The notes: generated by a model from the letters alone, not told the origin. 64,000 bases of DNA from Actinomycetes bacterium (GCA_021852345.1 JAJZNL010000014.1:62001-126000), one strand, 5' to 3'; positions 8,572-18,097 are shown, numbered from the stretch's first letter. Numbers and translations are program-made.

Positions 8572-9960
8572 ATGAGCGATATCTATAGTGAAAATCCGTT
8601 TGACAGTCCCAAAGACGCAGAGACTGAATCGAATCAAAAAGACATGGTCAAAAATTTTGGCGAGGGGTTGAATGGTTCGCCGCAAGGTTTGGATTATAGG
8701 GGAGCGACAAATTCATCGTTGGCTGAAGAAGTAAAGTCCTTTGATTATGGCGACAACCATGAGACTGATGCTGAAGATGGAATCAACGGCGATGATACCG
8801 CTATAGGTGTCGATGGAAGTAATTCGGGAAAGTTTATTAAAAACAAACGCCTGTCTAACCAAAACAAGCCTAAATTATTTGTTCTTCTAATTATAAGCTG
8901 TGCGTTAATTGGTGCACTTGTGGGTTCGGCAGTCACCTATATAATAGGGGTGCAAAAAACGATTATTGTCAAACAATTTTCTCCGAATATTAGTACCATT
9001 TCGCAACCGACTCAACAGCAAGTACAACAGATATTAAAAAAAATACTACCCGCAGTTGTGTCTATTAGTGTAAGCCAGGCAAACGGGAACTCCGATCAGG
9101 GAACTGGGGTGGTAATCACCACCAGTGGTCAGGTAATTACCAATAACCATGTGATAGCAGGTGCTACATCGATTACCGTGACATTTGCAAACAATAATGT
9201 TACCAAAAAAGCAATTTTAATAAATACGGATCCTAAAGACGATGTTGCGCTGCTTCAAATTCAAAATGTCTCTAATCTCCCGACCATAAATTTTTCGAGA
9301 TCAAACAGCCTCCAGGTAGGGGAATGGGTGCTGGCAATCGGAAACGCATTGGCCCTTCAGGGCGGACCGACCGTAACCGAAGGCATAATTTCAGCCGTTG
9401 GCCGGACGGTTCCTGCCGGCGATCCGACAACTGGACTTACCGAAACGCTTACAAACATGATTCAGACGGATGCTCCGATAAACCCAGGCAATTCGGGCGG
9501 ACCGCTTGTGGATTTTAACGGAAATGTTGTTGGAATTAACACAGCTGCGGCGTCATCGTCGTCAGCCAATGCCCCAGCTCAAAATATCGGATTTGCGATA
9601 CCCGCATCAAAGGTATTGTCTCTTATACCTATTTTGCGAACTTCCTCAGTCACAAACAGCACTCATGGTTATCTAGGAATTACCGTCGGGGATCTTACCA
9701 GCGTTGCAAGATCCTATTATGGAATCGGACCTTTACCGGCTTCTGGTGCGGTTGTCGAAAGCGTTGTAAATAATTCACCAGCCTCACAAGTCGGCCTACA
9801 ACCTGGTGACGTTATAGTTAAGATAAATTCCACGCCGATTAACTCTGCCCAAGCTTTGGTTAACGCAGTGGATTCGATGAATCCTGGTACCGCCGTTGTG
9901 CTTTTTGTATATAGCGGCGGATATGAATACAACATTCAATTAACGTTGGGGACAAGTTGA
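8572..9960 (+). CDS. Membrane-anchored HtrA/DegP-type serine protease with PDZ domain
   Basis: A family S1C protease of 462 residues. Residues 1-100 are acidic and cytoplasmic, 102-126 form a single membrane anchor, and the protease domain is outside the membrane. The catalytic triad is visible: His193 in NNHVIAG, Asp224 in DDVALLQI and Ser308 in NPGNSGGPL. A PDZ domain occupies roughly the last 95 residues (HGYLGITVGDL, SPASQVGLQPGDVIVKI). The layout is that of actinobacterial HtrA/PepD enzymes, which degrade or refold misfolded envelope proteins. The start at ATG 8572 lacks a strong Shine-Dalgarno. Monocistronic in appearance. Confidence 0.92.
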   Translation: MSDIYSENPFDSPKDAETESNQKDMVKNFGEGLNGSPQGLDYRGATNSSLAEEVKSFDYGDNHETDAEDGINGDDTAIGVDGSNSGKFIKNKRLSNQNKPKLFVLLIISCALIGALVGSAVTYIIGVQKTIIVKQFSPNISTISQPTQQQVQQILKKILPAVVSISVSQANGNSDQGTGVVITTSGQVITNNHVIAGATSITVTFANNNVTKKAILINTDPKDDVALLQIQNVSNLPTINFSRSNSLQVGEWVLAIGNALALQGGPTVTEGIISAVGRTVPAGDPTTGLTETLTNMIQTDAPINPGNSGGPLVDFNGNVVGINTAAASSSSANAPAQNIGFAIPASKVLSLIPILRTSSVTNSTHGYLGITVGDLTSVARSYYGIGPLPASGAVVESVVNNSPASQVGLQPGDVIVKINSTPINSAQALVNAVDSMNPGTAVVLFVYSGGYEYNIQLTLGTS

Positions 9961-10003
9961 TATTAGATCGGTGTTGTGTTTTAACCGCCGAGAATATATC
10001 TTA

Positions 10004-10032
10004 TGTCAAGTAGTAAATAACAGTACTATAAT
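10004..10032 (+). promoter_or_regulatory. Possible promoter of the class II aldolase gene
   Basis: TATAAT at 10027-10032 is a perfect -10 element; 17 bases upstream, TGTCAA (10004-10009) is a poor -35. The gene start at 10068 would be about 30 bases downstream of transcription start. Confidence 0.35.
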
Positions 10033-10067
10033 TCTTTATTTTTAATACTCGCTGCTAAACTTTATAT

Positions 10068-10826
10068 ATGGCTATTAAAAGATGGGAAATACCTGTATTT
10101 GATTCTATTGATGCTCAGCGACTTTATATAAAAGAACATTTAGCGGCTTCCTGTGTTGCGTTGGGAGAATTGGGTTTCGATAACGGGGTTTCTGGTTTAT
10201 TGTCCGTCAGAGATCCAGAATTTTTGGATCATTTTTGGTTAAGTCCATATGGTGTTGCTTTTGGCGATGTTTCGGTGTCTAAGTTGGTTGAAGTTAATAT
10301 TAACGGAATTACTCTTTCTGGAGATTATCCAATAAATGATGATGAATTTGTGACACACAGCGCCGTCTATTCGCTCAGGACCGATGTAATGTCTGTTGTG
10401 CATGCGCACACGATGTATGCTGAGGCATATTCGACTTTAGGCGTATTACTTGATCCAATTACTTATGAAGCCTGCGCTTTCTATAAAGATCATTCTATAT
10501 ATACTGATTTTGAATTGTCTTTTGGTACTGTGGAAGAAGCTAAGAATATAGCATACACGCTTGGGGAAAATAAGGCCTGTATTTTGCAGAATCATGGTTT
10601 AATTACTGTAGGACAGACAATAGATGAAGCTGTATGGTGGTTAATTTCAATGGAACGGTCTTGTAAGGCTCAAATTTTGGCGGATAGCTGTGGTAAACCA
10701 CTTCGGATCGCGAACGATATTGCTGAAGCTCGAGCCGAAAAAGTTGGCAGTGCGTTCTCTGGGTGGTTAAACTTTCAACCGTTATACTCAAAAGCGGTAT
10801 CAAAATTTCCTTTTTTATTGCAATAA
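10068..10826 (+). CDS. Class II aldolase/adducin family protein
   Basis: At 252 residues this has the length of the fuculose-phosphate aldolase/ribulose-5-phosphate epimerase/adducin-head family. The zinc ligands are suggested by VVHAHTMYAEAYS (the HxH pair) and by the later QNHGLITVG histidine; an Asn-Gly phosphate-binding patch is also likely (VNINGITLSGDY). The family cleaves or epimerises phosphorylated sugars, but some members have unknown roles and the substrate is not deducible. No sugar kinase or isomerase gene lies nearby. Confidence 0.85.
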   Translation: MAIKRWEIPVFDSIDAQRLYIKEHLAASCVALGELGFDNGVSGLLSVRDPEFLDHFWLSPYGVAFGDVSVSKLVEVNINGITLSGDYPINDDEFVTHSAVYSLRTDVMSVVHAHTMYAEAYSTLGVLLDPITYEACAFYKDHSIYTDFELSFGTVEEAKNIAYTLGENKACILQNHGLITVGQTIDEAVWWLISMERSCKAQILADSCGKPLRIANDIAEARAEKVGSAFSGWLNFQPLYSKAVSKFPFLLQ

Positions 10827-10892
10827 AATAATTAACTCAGGTTTTTCTGATATTATTAAGTATCGGTACGAGTTTAAAGAAAGGTTAAAGAA

Positions 10893-11717
10893 GTGACCAA
10901 CTATCCATATGACCCTAATGCACAAGATCCTAATAATTCCCAACAACAGCCCGATCCGTACGGGCAACAACCGCCAGGTTCACCGTACGGAAATCCTGGT
11001 CAGAGCCAGCAATATCCAACTACACCTCCGCCTTACAATACTCCACCGCAAGGATATCCACAAACTCCTCAGGCTAATCCGTATCAACAGAATCCCTATC
11101 AAGGGCAACCTTCTCCGAACGCCCCTGGCGGAGGATCGTATTACGCACAACCCCAACCAAATGCAGCCAACTACGGTTTCGGTCAAAATCCTCAGAGCGG
11201 ATCTTCAGGGGCTGGTTTATGGGGCAAGCGCGTAGTTGCAATTATTTTGGACGGATTGATTTTGATGATCCCGAACTTTATTATTTACGCAATTTTCGCT
11301 GCTTTATTTCTTTCGAATACTAATTCAGTTACATATAGCTCGACCAACCACGGAATTACCGTGAGTTCAAATTCTAGCTTTTATGCCGCTGCTTTTGTAA
11401 TTTATTTGATCGTAATTGCATTAGATTGCCTATATTTCGCTTTTCTGGATTCTTCTACTCAAGGTACAATAGGAAAACGTGTAATGAAAATTCGTGTAAT
11501 TAAGAGCGGCACAAACCAACAGCCTTCATTTCAAACGTGTTATTTGAGAATGGGAATAATGTACGGTCTTTTTGCTTTTGGCTCTTTTCCATTTTTTCTG
11601 CTCAAGATCATTGCCCTTGCTGGAATAGTTGATATCTTAATGCCATTGTGGGCTAACGGCGGTTTAGCATTGCATGATTCAGCAACCAAAACTCAAATTG
11701 TTTACTACGGACCGTAA
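10893..11717 (+). CDS. RDD family membrane protein with Pro/Gln/Tyr-rich N-terminus
   Basis: GTG 10893 is preceded by AAAGAAAGG. The first 100 residues are a low-complexity Pro, Gln, Gly, Asn and Tyr stretch (repeats of the type YGQQPPGSPYG). From about residue 108 follows a typical RDD domain: GLWGKRVVAIILDG holds the first conserved Arg and Asp, then three to four membrane helices, with the TIGKRVMKIRVI loop between helices. The function of RDD proteins is mostly unknown; some are proposed Na+(Li+)/H+ antiporters. Disordered Pro/Gln N-termini are common in actinobacterial RDD proteins. Confidence 0.88.
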   Translation: MTNYPYDPNAQDPNNSQQQPDPYGQQPPGSPYGNPGQSQQYPTTPPPYNTPPQGYPQTPQANPYQQNPYQGQPSPNAPGGGSYYAQPQPNAANYGFGQNPQSGSSGAGLWGKRVVAIILDGLILMIPNFIIYAIFAALFLSNTNSVTYSSTNHGITVSSNSSFYAAAFVIYLIVIALDCLYFAFLDSSTQGTIGKRVMKIRVIKSGTNQQPSFQTCYLRMGIMYGLFAFGSFPFFLLKIIALAGIVDILMPLWANGGLALHDSATKTQIVYYGP

Positions 11718-11755
11718 CGTGCGACAGTAAGAATTGATGATTTGTTTTAATGAAT

Positions 11756-11774
11756 ATGAACCAACTGGTTTCAT
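11756..11774 (+). terminator. Possible weak hairpin after the RDD gene
   Basis: ATGAACC pairs with GGTTTCAT with one bulged base around the loop AACT, 38 bases after the stop. T-rich sequence follows only at a distance, so termination is uncertain. Confidence 0.25.
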
Positions 11775-11871
11775 AGTGGTGTTAAGTTTTGTGTTTTGCC
11801 GTTAAGCAGATGACAATCTAGATGAAGTGCTGAAATAAGCTTTCTTTAAGATGCGCAGGCTTTGGATCAAC

Positions 11872-11901
11872 TTGAAATGCCGACTATATTTACAGTATTA
11901 T
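11872..11901 (+). promoter_or_regulatory. Likely promoter of the acyl-CoA synthetase gene
   Basis: TTGAAA (11872-11877), an 18-base spacer and TATTAT (11896-11901) precede the gene. A leader of about 30 bases follows, with AGAAGG as ribosome binding site eight bases before ATG 11937. Confidence 0.5.
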
Positions 11902-11936
11902 TTTTAATAAATAACAATATTTAGAAGGCATAAAAT

Positions 11937-13556
11937 ATGACTGAATGGAATTTTGCGGACGTTTTCGAAGCTATTGCAAGAACTATACCTGATCTCCCTG
12001 CTTTAGCTACTACGGGAGACATTAGATCATGGGCGACCTTCAATACAAATGCCTCAAGAATTGCGAACTGGTTAATCGATGTCGGAGTGAATCGCCAAAA
12101 CGGTTTTGCTCAATATCTTTATAATTGTCCGGAGTTTACAGAGTCTCTATTTGCCGCCTTTAAGGCTTCGGTTTGTCCTGTTAATACAAATTACAGATAC
12201 GTGGAAGATGAATTAATTTATCTGTGGGACAATGCAGATGTAAATGCCGTTATATTTCACGGATGTTTCGTGCCGAAGATTGAAAGCATAAGAAATAAAC
12301 TGCCCAAAATTAAAGGCTGGCTATTCGTTGACGACGGCACTCAAGACTGTCCGATTTGGGCTACGAATTACTCCAAATTAGGTAATTTATACTCCCCTGA
12401 TTTTCAGCCGAAATTTGAACGATCTCCTGATGATCTGTATCTGCTTTATACCGGTGGAACTACCGGCATGCCTAAAGGCGTTATGTGGCGACAAGACGAT
12501 CTATTTTCATTGTTGAACGCTTCAAGCTTTATAAAATGGCCCGGAGAAGGTTCAACTGACGTTGTTAACGAAGTCATTAAAGGTAGAGGAATCGTTCATT
12601 TGTCAGGGTCTCCTTTAATGCACGGAACAGGTGCTTTTACGGCATTTGCGGCCTTACTCGGAGGGGGCACAGTAGTTACATTAACGAAAAGAAGTTTCGA
12701 CCCAACCGAACTTCTGGATCTAATTGACGAATTTGAAGTTCAAACTCTTTCAATCGTCGGAGACGCATTTGCCAAACCCATATTAAGAACATTGGACGAA
12801 CATACCGGTAGGTGGTCTTTAAATTCTCTTTTTGCGGTGCTCTCTTCGGGTGTTATGTGGTCTGCAAATGTCAAAGAGGGTTTGCTTCGTCACAAATCGA
12901 CTCTTTTATTGGCAGATATATTTTCATCCTCTGAAGCCATCGGAATGGGAGCTAGCGTTACGACATCTAATTCGATTACAGATACTGCGAAATTTGTATT
13001 GGGACCTGAGGCTAAAGTTATCGACGAAAATAATAATGAAATTCCTAGAGGTTCTAACCAAGCGGGAAGACTTGCTTTAAGGGGACGCACACCTATCGGA
13101 TACTATAAAGACATAGATAAGACGAATAAAACTTTTCCTCTAATCAATGGAGAACGTTATTCGGTTCCTGGTGACTATGCGACAGTAGACGAAGACGGAA
13201 CGATTCACCTGCTGGGACGAGGATCTGTTTGCATAAATACCGGAGGTGAAAAGGTTTTTCCCGAAGAGGTCGAAGAGCTCATTAAGGAGTCTGCTGGTGT
13301 TTTGGATGCCGTAGTAGTAGGTCTGAAGGACGATAAATTCGGAGAGACTGTCAACGCTCTAGTTCAATGTTCTCCTGGAGTTGAAATCAATCCAGATTCA
13401 ATTCGAGAAGATCTCAAAAGCAGATTAGCGGCTTATAAGATCCCGAAGCACCTCATTTTTGTGGATTCCATTGGCAGAAGCGCAGCTGGAAAAGTTGATT
13501 ACGCTGTATGTAAACAAAGATTGGCTGATGCGGTTAAATCCTTAAGCGTCTCCTAA
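11937..13556 (+). CDS. Acyl-CoA synthetase (AMP-binding, FadD-like)
   Basis: The 539-residue protein belongs to the adenylate-forming ANL superfamily, which activates an acid with ATP to acyl-AMP and then forms the CoA thioester. The P-loop YTGGTTGMPKG begins at residue 171. The motif around SSSEAIGMG, the GRGSVCINTGGEKVFPEEVE hinge and the C-terminal catalytic lysine in RSAAGKVDY are all present, so it should be active. The N-terminal half resembles the actinobacterial FadD-type enzymes that act on fatty or steroid side-chain acids, but the substrate is unknown. It ends with a four-base overlap with a convergent gene. An acyl-CoA dehydrogenase and an AcuI-like reductase lie elsewhere in the window. 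Confidence 0.9.
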   Translation: MTEWNFADVFEAIARTIPDLPALATTGDIRSWATFNTNASRIANWLIDVGVNRQNGFAQYLYNCPEFTESLFAAFKASVCPVNTNYRYVEDELIYLWDNADVNAVIFHGCFVPKIESIRNKLPKIKGWLFVDDGTQDCPIWATNYSKLGNLYSPDFQPKFERSPDDLYLLYTGGTTGMPKGVMWRQDDLFSLLNASSFIKWPGEGSTDVVNEVIKGRGIVHLSGSPLMHGTGAFTAFAALLGGGTVVTLTKRSFDPTELLDLIDEFEVQTLSIVGDAFAKPILRTLDEHTGRWSLNSLFAVLSSGVMWSANVKEGLLRHKSTLLLADIFSSSEAIGMGASVTTSNSITDTAKFVLGPEAKVIDENNNEIPRGSNQAGRLALRGRTPIGYYKDIDKTNKTFPLINGERYSVPGDYATVDEDGTIHLLGRGSVCINTGGEKVFPEEVEELIKESAGVLDAVVVGLKDDKFGETVNALVQCSPGVEINPDSIREDLKSRLAAYKIPKHLIFVDSIGRSAAGKVDYAVCKQRLADAVKSLSVS

Positions 13557-14350
13557 AACTTATTCCAACCTAAGAAATGTTTTCCGCTTGGCGTAACCGA
13601 AGACGAACAAGCCAGAGACTGTGAATTAGTTACAGAATACCACTCCCCTACCCCTGCGCCAAATATCGCACTGGGAGTATGGTTATCTACAAAATAGGCA
13701 CATCCCTTACTGGTAAGTACCGCTACTTGAATCCAATAAAATTTACCCTGACTGCTTACGTTGATCGACCAAAGATTGGTCGATCGCGTCTGGTAAAGCG
13801 TAAAACCACTCGGGCTCGATACAGCGATTCCATACAAAGATGAGGTTTTTAAGATGTACTCACTAAAGGGTATGATTAGATGTTGGCTCGATTTTGAATA
13901 TAGCGAACTGTTGTCAAATTCACTGTTTAAGTATCTGTACTGAATTGAATTCGTCGATTGCCTTTGAACCGAAGTATAACCCGACATCAGAACTATACCC
14001 ACCCCTACCAACATTGAAGCAAATATTACAAAAACTACTTTTAATATATTGCCAGTTTTTTTGTTGAATTTGTTCTGATTTTCAGAATTTTCATCAACTG
14101 GAAGCGGTAAGTCAAATTCATTATAATAAATAGAACCGCTGCGAAACTGTTGAATTTGTTGGTTGTGATGCAAATCACCATTATTTGATGTCGGAAATGT
14201 CAAATCTCTGTTTAAATTGGAATAATAAACAGCCGTTTCGTCTGTAAATGGCAAACCCGAATTATTTAAAACTTCATTACGGCCTAAGTTTCTCCCAAAG
14301 AGACTTTTTGAATTTTTAAATCTCACATAGTAACAATCGGCATGATACAT
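13553..14350 (-). CDS. Hypothetical single-pass membrane protein
   Basis: The 265-residue protein is unknown to me. Residues 1-100 are polar (Asn/Ser/Asp-rich) and probably cytoplasmic, residues 102-124 form one membrane helix (VVFVIFASMLVGVGIVL), and the remaining 140 residues would be extracytoplasmic. The outer part has two cysteines that could form a disulfide (KGCAYF and SLACSS), with strand-like repeats. Its stop overlaps that of the convergent acyl-CoA synthetase gene by four bases. No enzymatic motif is visible. Confidence 0.65.
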   Translation of the reverse strand: MYHADCYYVRFKNSKSLFGRNLGRNEVLNNSGLPFTDETAVYYSNLNRDLTFPTSNNGDLHHNQQIQQFRSGSIYYNEFDLPLPVDENSENQNKFNKKTGNILKVVFVIFASMLVGVGIVLMSGYTSVQRQSTNSIQYRYLNSEFDNSSLYSKSSQHLIIPFSEYILKTSSLYGIAVSSPSGFTLYQTRSTNLWSINVSSQGKFYWIQVAVLTSKGCAYFVDNHTPSAIFGAGVGEWYSVTNSQSLACSSSVTPSGKHFLGWNKF

Positions 14351-14381
14351 AAAAAACTAAAACAGAAGTCGGTACTGTTTT
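14351..14381 (-). terminator. Possible terminator after the nucleotidyltransferase gene
   Basis: On the minus strand AAAACAG (14381-14375) pairs with CTGTTTT (14365-14359) around a nine-base loop, followed by AG and six T (14356-14351). It lies only just before the next start codon at 14350, so it may instead shape that leader. Confidence 0.35.
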
Positions 14382-14490
14382 TATACAAAAAGATACCATG
14401 TAAAAATAAATTATGTAGATAAGAATAGAATTTTAAAATTTAAAAAATAAATAAATCGCCGATGTTAAAAACCGACTCTCAAAATTATTT

Positions 14491-15237
14491 TTAATTACGT
14501 AGTTTATTGGCGCCGTTTGCGCGGACAAAATCATTTACCTTCCAATAAGCATCAATCGACTCCCCGGCATCGCCCCAGAAACCCTCCAGAATGTCATAAG
14601 CCATCATATCTTTGTCTATAAAATGATTATTCACGTCAGTAATTTCCAATTCACCCCTACCCGATGGCTCCAAGGTTTTAATTATCTCAAAGACAGAAGC
14701 TTCATACATGTAGATACCCGTTACTCCGTAATCCGAAGGTGGATTTTCCGGTTTTTCGATTATATGTACGACCTTGCCATTTTTCACTTCGGGTACTCCC
14801 AAATGCCTTAAATGTTCAGGCCCTTCCGCTTTGGTCAAAATTATTCTGGCTCCTACAGGATTTTTTGTAAAGTTTTCGACGGCTTCTTTGATACTATATT
14901 CAACGATATTGTCTGCCAGCATAACAAGTACTGGATCATCGCCAACAAATCTCTCGGCGAGTCCGAGTGCCTCAGCAATTCCTCCCGGCTTATCCTGATA
15001 GGCGTAAAGAAGCCTCTCTAATCCATAGGCATGACCGTTTCCCAACAACCTCAAAAATTCTCCAGCATGGGTTCCGCCAGTAACCAACATCAATTCGTCA
15101 ATTCCTGCTAGAACTAACGCCTCGATGGCCCAAGAGATCATAGGACGATCATTTACAGGCAATAAATGCTTATTTGTTATTTCTGTTAGTGGTTTAAGTC
15201 TGGACCCGGTCCCGCCGGCCAAAATAACGCCCTTCAT
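14491..15237 (-). CDS. Sugar-phosphate nucleotidyltransferase (RfbA-like)
   Basis: The start at ATG 15237 is chosen because GAAAGG lies seven bases upstream (15250-15245); an upstream ATG at 15252 lies within that site. The protein opens with MKGVILAGGTGSRLKPLT, the nucleotide-binding loop of the glucose-1-phosphate thymidylyltransferase family, followed by NKHLLPVNDRPMI. The catalytic-site residues in LADNIVE and the sugar-binding HIIEKPENPPSDYG are also typical. It would join a sugar-1-phosphate to dTTP (or UTP) to make an activated sugar for cell-surface glycans. At 248 residues it is slightly shorter than RfbA (about 290). No other dTDP-sugar genes are near. Confidence 0.85.
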   Translation of the reverse strand: MKGVILAGGTGSRLKPLTEITNKHLLPVNDRPMISWAIEALVLAGIDELMLVTGGTHAGEFLRLLGNGHAYGLERLLYAYQDKPGGIAEALGLAERFVGDDPVLVMLADNIVEYSIKEAVENFTKNPVGARIILTKAEGPEHLRHLGVPEVKNGKVVHIIEKPENPPSDYGVTGIYMYEASVFEIIKTLEPSGRGELEITDVNNHFIDKDMMAYDILEGFWGDAGESIDAYWKVNDFVRANGANKLRN

Positions 15238-15275
15238 AAATGTACCTTTCAATCTTTGATCGTGAATATGCCTAA

Positions 15276-16184
15276 CTAAACGTCCAAGAAACGCCTTACG
15301 GCAACGAAAGACCCGATGCCACCGACTATTGCTCCGGAAACTATCAATATTACACCTATAATAATCGCCTCATGTGAAGTTGCAACAGTCGCGCTTAATA
15401 ACGAAGGTTGGCCGGAAGTCCCCAGTTTTTCAGTATTCTTGACCAAGTTGCCCATAACACTCCTAAGAGCAAACACTAAAAGCGATGCTATTGCAGCACC
15501 GATTAGACCCTCTATCATGCCTTCAAGCATAAAAGGTATCCGAATAAACCAGTTAGTAGCTCCTACCAGTTTCATCACTGCCACTTCTCTGCGGCGCGAA
15601 AATATTGCCATTCTTATTGTCACAAAAATTAATACAAGCGATGCCACAACCATTAATAATGCCATTCCCAACATAATCAATTGCAATATAGAGGTAATTT
15701 TCTCCATTGTTTTAATCTCTTGCCCAGGATAAACTACTGTATACACGCCCGGCTGATGGCTATACTGATTATAAACTTGCACCGCATCGTTTGGATTTGA
15801 TAAGACACAATTAAAGATAGTCGGTGTAGTTTGAACGGTAAAAGCTGAAACAACGACAGGTTGATTAGAATACAGTCTTTTAAGTAAGTTATAAGAATCA
15901 GAATGATTTAAATAATTACAGCTTTGAATTAAAGACGATTCCTTTAACTGTGTTGAGACACCGTTGACTTCCGAATTACTTGCATTGGCATTCATCCACA
16001 GTGAAATTCCTACACCGTGTGACCATTCAATTGTCGCATTAGCAACTCCCTGTTTTACTAACAGCGCCGCACCGACCAAAGACAAAGAAACTATAACTGT
16101 CAAAATGGCGGCCAACGCATATTGGAAATTCCGCCAAAGATTAATAAATGTGTCCCTAAGGGCTCTTGAAATACTAAATGACAT
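15276..16184 (-). CDS. ftsX: Cell division protein FtsX
   Basis: FtsX is the membrane partner of the ATPase FtsE; together they activate peptidoglycan hydrolases at the septum. The 302-residue protein has one N-terminal helix (about 22-45), a large extracytoplasmic domain with three Cys, and three C-terminal helices with the cytoplasmic motif RRREVAVMKLVGATNWFIR. The gene starts eight bases after ftsE, consistent with one operon. In actinobacteria smpB often follows ftsX; here the next gene is a nucleotidyltransferase instead. Confidence 0.93.
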   Translation of the reverse strand: MSFSISRALRDTFINLWRNFQYALAAILTVIVSLSLVGAALLVKQGVANATIEWSHGVGISLWMNANASNSEVNGVSTQLKESSLIQSCNYLNHSDSYNLLKRLYSNQPVVVSAFTVQTTPTIFNCVLSNPNDAVQVYNQYSHQPGVYTVVYPGQEIKTMEKITSILQLIMLGMALLMVVASLVLIFVTIRMAIFSRRREVAVMKLVGATNWFIRIPFMLEGMIEGLIGAAIASLLVFALRSVMGNLVKNTEKLGTSGQPSLLSATVATSHEAIIIGVILIVSGAIVGGIGSFVAVRRFLDV

Positions 16185-16192
16185 AATCCCAG

Positions 16193-17041
16193 TTAGTCTA
16201 AATCGTCTGTGTCTTCATCAAAACCGGCAATGATGCTCTTTGTTGGGGCAGAATTACGTCTAAGTCGCTTTCGACCTTTTATTAATTCGTTTTCAGACGT
16301 GCCGACAGAAATTGCACGCACGGCTCCAGTAAGTCTTTCTTCAATTGTATCGGGTTCCTCCATGCCATATATTCCTCGCTGTTGATCCCTAACCAACGAC
16401 CCTTTATCCAGCTGAATTACTCGCCTTCTCATCATGTTTACTATCCCAACGTCATGTGTCGCCATAATGATCGTAGTTTCCGTTCGGTTGATCTTATCTA
16501 AAATTCGCATAATGCCCTGAGACGTTGCGGGATCGAGGTTGCCTGTAGGTTCGTCAGCCAATAGTATTAAGGGTCTGTTCACAAATGCTCGCGCAATCGC
16601 AACGCGCTGTTGCTCTCCACCGGATAACTCATTGGGCAGCCGATTTGCTTTATTCCCCAAACCAACGATTTCCAGTGACTGACTGACTTTTGATTCGATA
16701 ACATGCCTGCTTCGACCGATTACTTCAAGGGCAAAAGCAACATTTTGATGAACGGTTTTGTTGGGTAACAGACGAAAATCCTGAAACACACAACCTAAAT
16801 TACGGCGATAGTATGGTACCTTAAAGGAACCCATGGAACTTAGTTCTTTTCCGCCAACCCAGATACGTCCGCTGTCTGGTTTTTCTTCACGAAGCAAAAG
16901 TTTCAAAAAAGTTGTTTTGCCCGATCCCGAAGGACCCACTAAAAACACAAACTCGCCTTTAGTAATTTCTAAAGAAAGCTCGTTTAATGCTTTGTTTCGG
17001 TTGGTCTTATAAGATTTTGAAACCTTGTCGAATTTGATCAT
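16193..17041 (-). CDS. ftsE: Cell division ATP-binding protein FtsE
   Basis: An ABC ATPase with Walker A GPSGSGKT (residues 36-43), signature [14 protein letters not shown], Walker [12 protein letters not shown] and the switch histidine in MATHD. The first residues ([11 protein letters not shown]) are characteristic of FtsE. At 282 residues it is about 50 longer than the usual 229; the extra part is a charged C-terminal tail after the ATPase core (including [10 protein letters not shown] and ending in acidic residues). The tail may be phosphorylated or act as a regulatory element, which is inference. It is the first gene of ftsE-ftsX on this strand. Confidence 0.93.
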   Translation of the reverse strand: MIKFDKVSKSYKTNRNKALNELSLEITKGEFVFLVGPSGSGKTTFLKLLLREEKPDSGRIWVGGKELSSMGSFKVPYYRRNLGCVFQDFRLLPNKTVHQNVAFALEVIGRSRHVIESKVSQSLEIVGLGNKANRLPNELSGGEQQRVAIARAFVNRPLILLADEPTGNLDPATSQGIMRILDKINRTETTIIMATHDVGIVNMMRRRVIQLDKGSLVRDQQRGIYGMEEPDTIEERLTGAVRAISVGTSENELIKGRKRLRRNSAPTKSIIAGFDEDTDDLD

Positions 17042-17583
17042 TACAAATTGTCAATACACTGTCTGGATGCGAATTAATTTAAGATAGAAACGAAAAAACC
17101 GCAATTTTCCTTGTAGTAGCTCAATATCAATATATCAATAAACAAAATTGCGAATACGTATGTTAAAAGCGGTTTTTCTTAATCTAAATAAGCAAAAACC
17201 TGTAAAAGTATTTACTTGCCACTATAAAGCCTAGCAAACCTAAAACTTGTATTGTTGTTTTTTCGGAATTGTAATTAAAATCTATTCGATTGCGCATATA
17301 GCAATACCTAATGGTTAGATCATGCCTGTTGTCAACCAAGTGCCTTCATTAAACTTTTCCTTAATATAGCTATAAAAATGGGACTGCTGCAAATATTCAA
17401 ACTGATAGTTACCCCGACCCGATAGCTGATTTAAAAAATTAAGTCTAAAATTATCTTGGTTACTACATTATTTTCTAAATATTAAACTCAAGTTAAACTG
17501 CTATATTTATCGAGTACTATTAGATTAGACTGTATTTTAAAGCTATGTAACGAAAATAGCTACTGGTTAGAACAAGTCGGAAA

Positions 17584-17604
17584 CAACCCGAAAACGACGG
17601 GTTG
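17584..17604. other. GC-rich hairpin in an AT-rich gap
   Basis: CAACCCG (17584-17590) pairs perfectly with CGGGTTG (17598-17604), loop AAAACGA. It lies just upstream of the putative promoter of the cassette and has no T-tract, so it could be an operator dyad as well as an RNA hairpin. Confidence 0.35.
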
Positions 17605-17607
17605 GTA

Positions 17608-17636
17608 TTGAAGAATTTTAATTTTGATATTATAAG
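17608..17636 (+). promoter_or_regulatory. Possible promoter of the YbjQ-like cassette
   Basis: TTGAAG (17608-17613) and TATAAG (17631-17636) are separated by 17 bases. The leader to ATG 17719 would be about 75 bases. Confidence 0.4.
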
Positions 17637-17718
17637 TCGGCTTGGGTTTTTATATCGAAATTAATATATTAAAGAGAAAACATCCTTATTTATATATACA
17701 TGATAAAGGTACAATACT

Positions 17719-18093
17719 ATGAGTGACTTTGATATGATGGCAGCTTTTAATCGCAAATCCAGTGAAGACATCATTTCTTTTATGGAGTCGTTGGCTATTA
17801 AATTTGGCGACGTTGTCCCTGGAGTAAATATTAAACGAGTAAAAGATTCCTTTCTTTCTAAGAATACGCACATAGAGTCGATAACAATTCCATTTAAAGA
17901 CTGTAAATATGTTTTGGAAAATTCAAACAAAATTGCGGTCGGCAAGTGCTTAAAAGAATCGGGAGGAATAGTTATTAAAACAGAAACTTTGAGCTTGGAT
18001 GTATGGATAGCTAATTTAATGAATGAACTTGAACAATCCGCAGACAGTAACACAAGTGCTGCCGAAACACTACACAATTTTTTAATGGAATAA
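17719..18093 (+). CDS. Small hypothetical protein, first gene of the YbjQ-like cassette
   Basis: The 124-residue protein is not recognised. It has no signal peptide or membrane segment. It alternates helices (DMMAAFNRKSSEDIISFMESLA) and strands (ESITIPFKDCKYVLE), ending in an acidic helix (IANLMNELEQSADSNTSAAETL). A pair of well-separated cysteines (Cys in KDCKY and KCLKE) is the only marked feature. ATG 17719 follows AAAGG by eight bases. The stop is four bases before the next start, so it is almost certainly translated with the two YbjQ-like proteins and may act with them. Confidence 0.7.
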   Translation: MSDFDMMAAFNRKSSEDIISFMESLAIKFGDVVPGVNIKRVKDSFLSKNTHIESITIPFKDCKYVLENSNKIAVGKCLKESGGIVIKTETLSLDVWIANLMNELEQSADSNTSAAETLHNFLME

Positions 18094-18097
18094 TTAA

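Larger units (their letters stand above)
17042..17718. other. 677-base gap, no gene; AT-rich divergent region
   Basis: No open frame or RNA gene was recognised. It should contain promoters for ftsE (leftward) and the cassette at 17719 (rightward). A hairpin CAACCCG/CGGGTTG with a seven-base loop lies at 17584-17604, and a loose inverted repeat GCAATTTT/AAAATTGC at about 17101-17151. The gap is long for this compact segment. Confidence 0.5.

Noticed and set aside
15276..17041. smpB and tmRNA next to ftsEX
   Set aside because: No SmpB-like frame and no tmRNA ends were found between 14 and 18 kb, so these must lie elsewhere in the genome.
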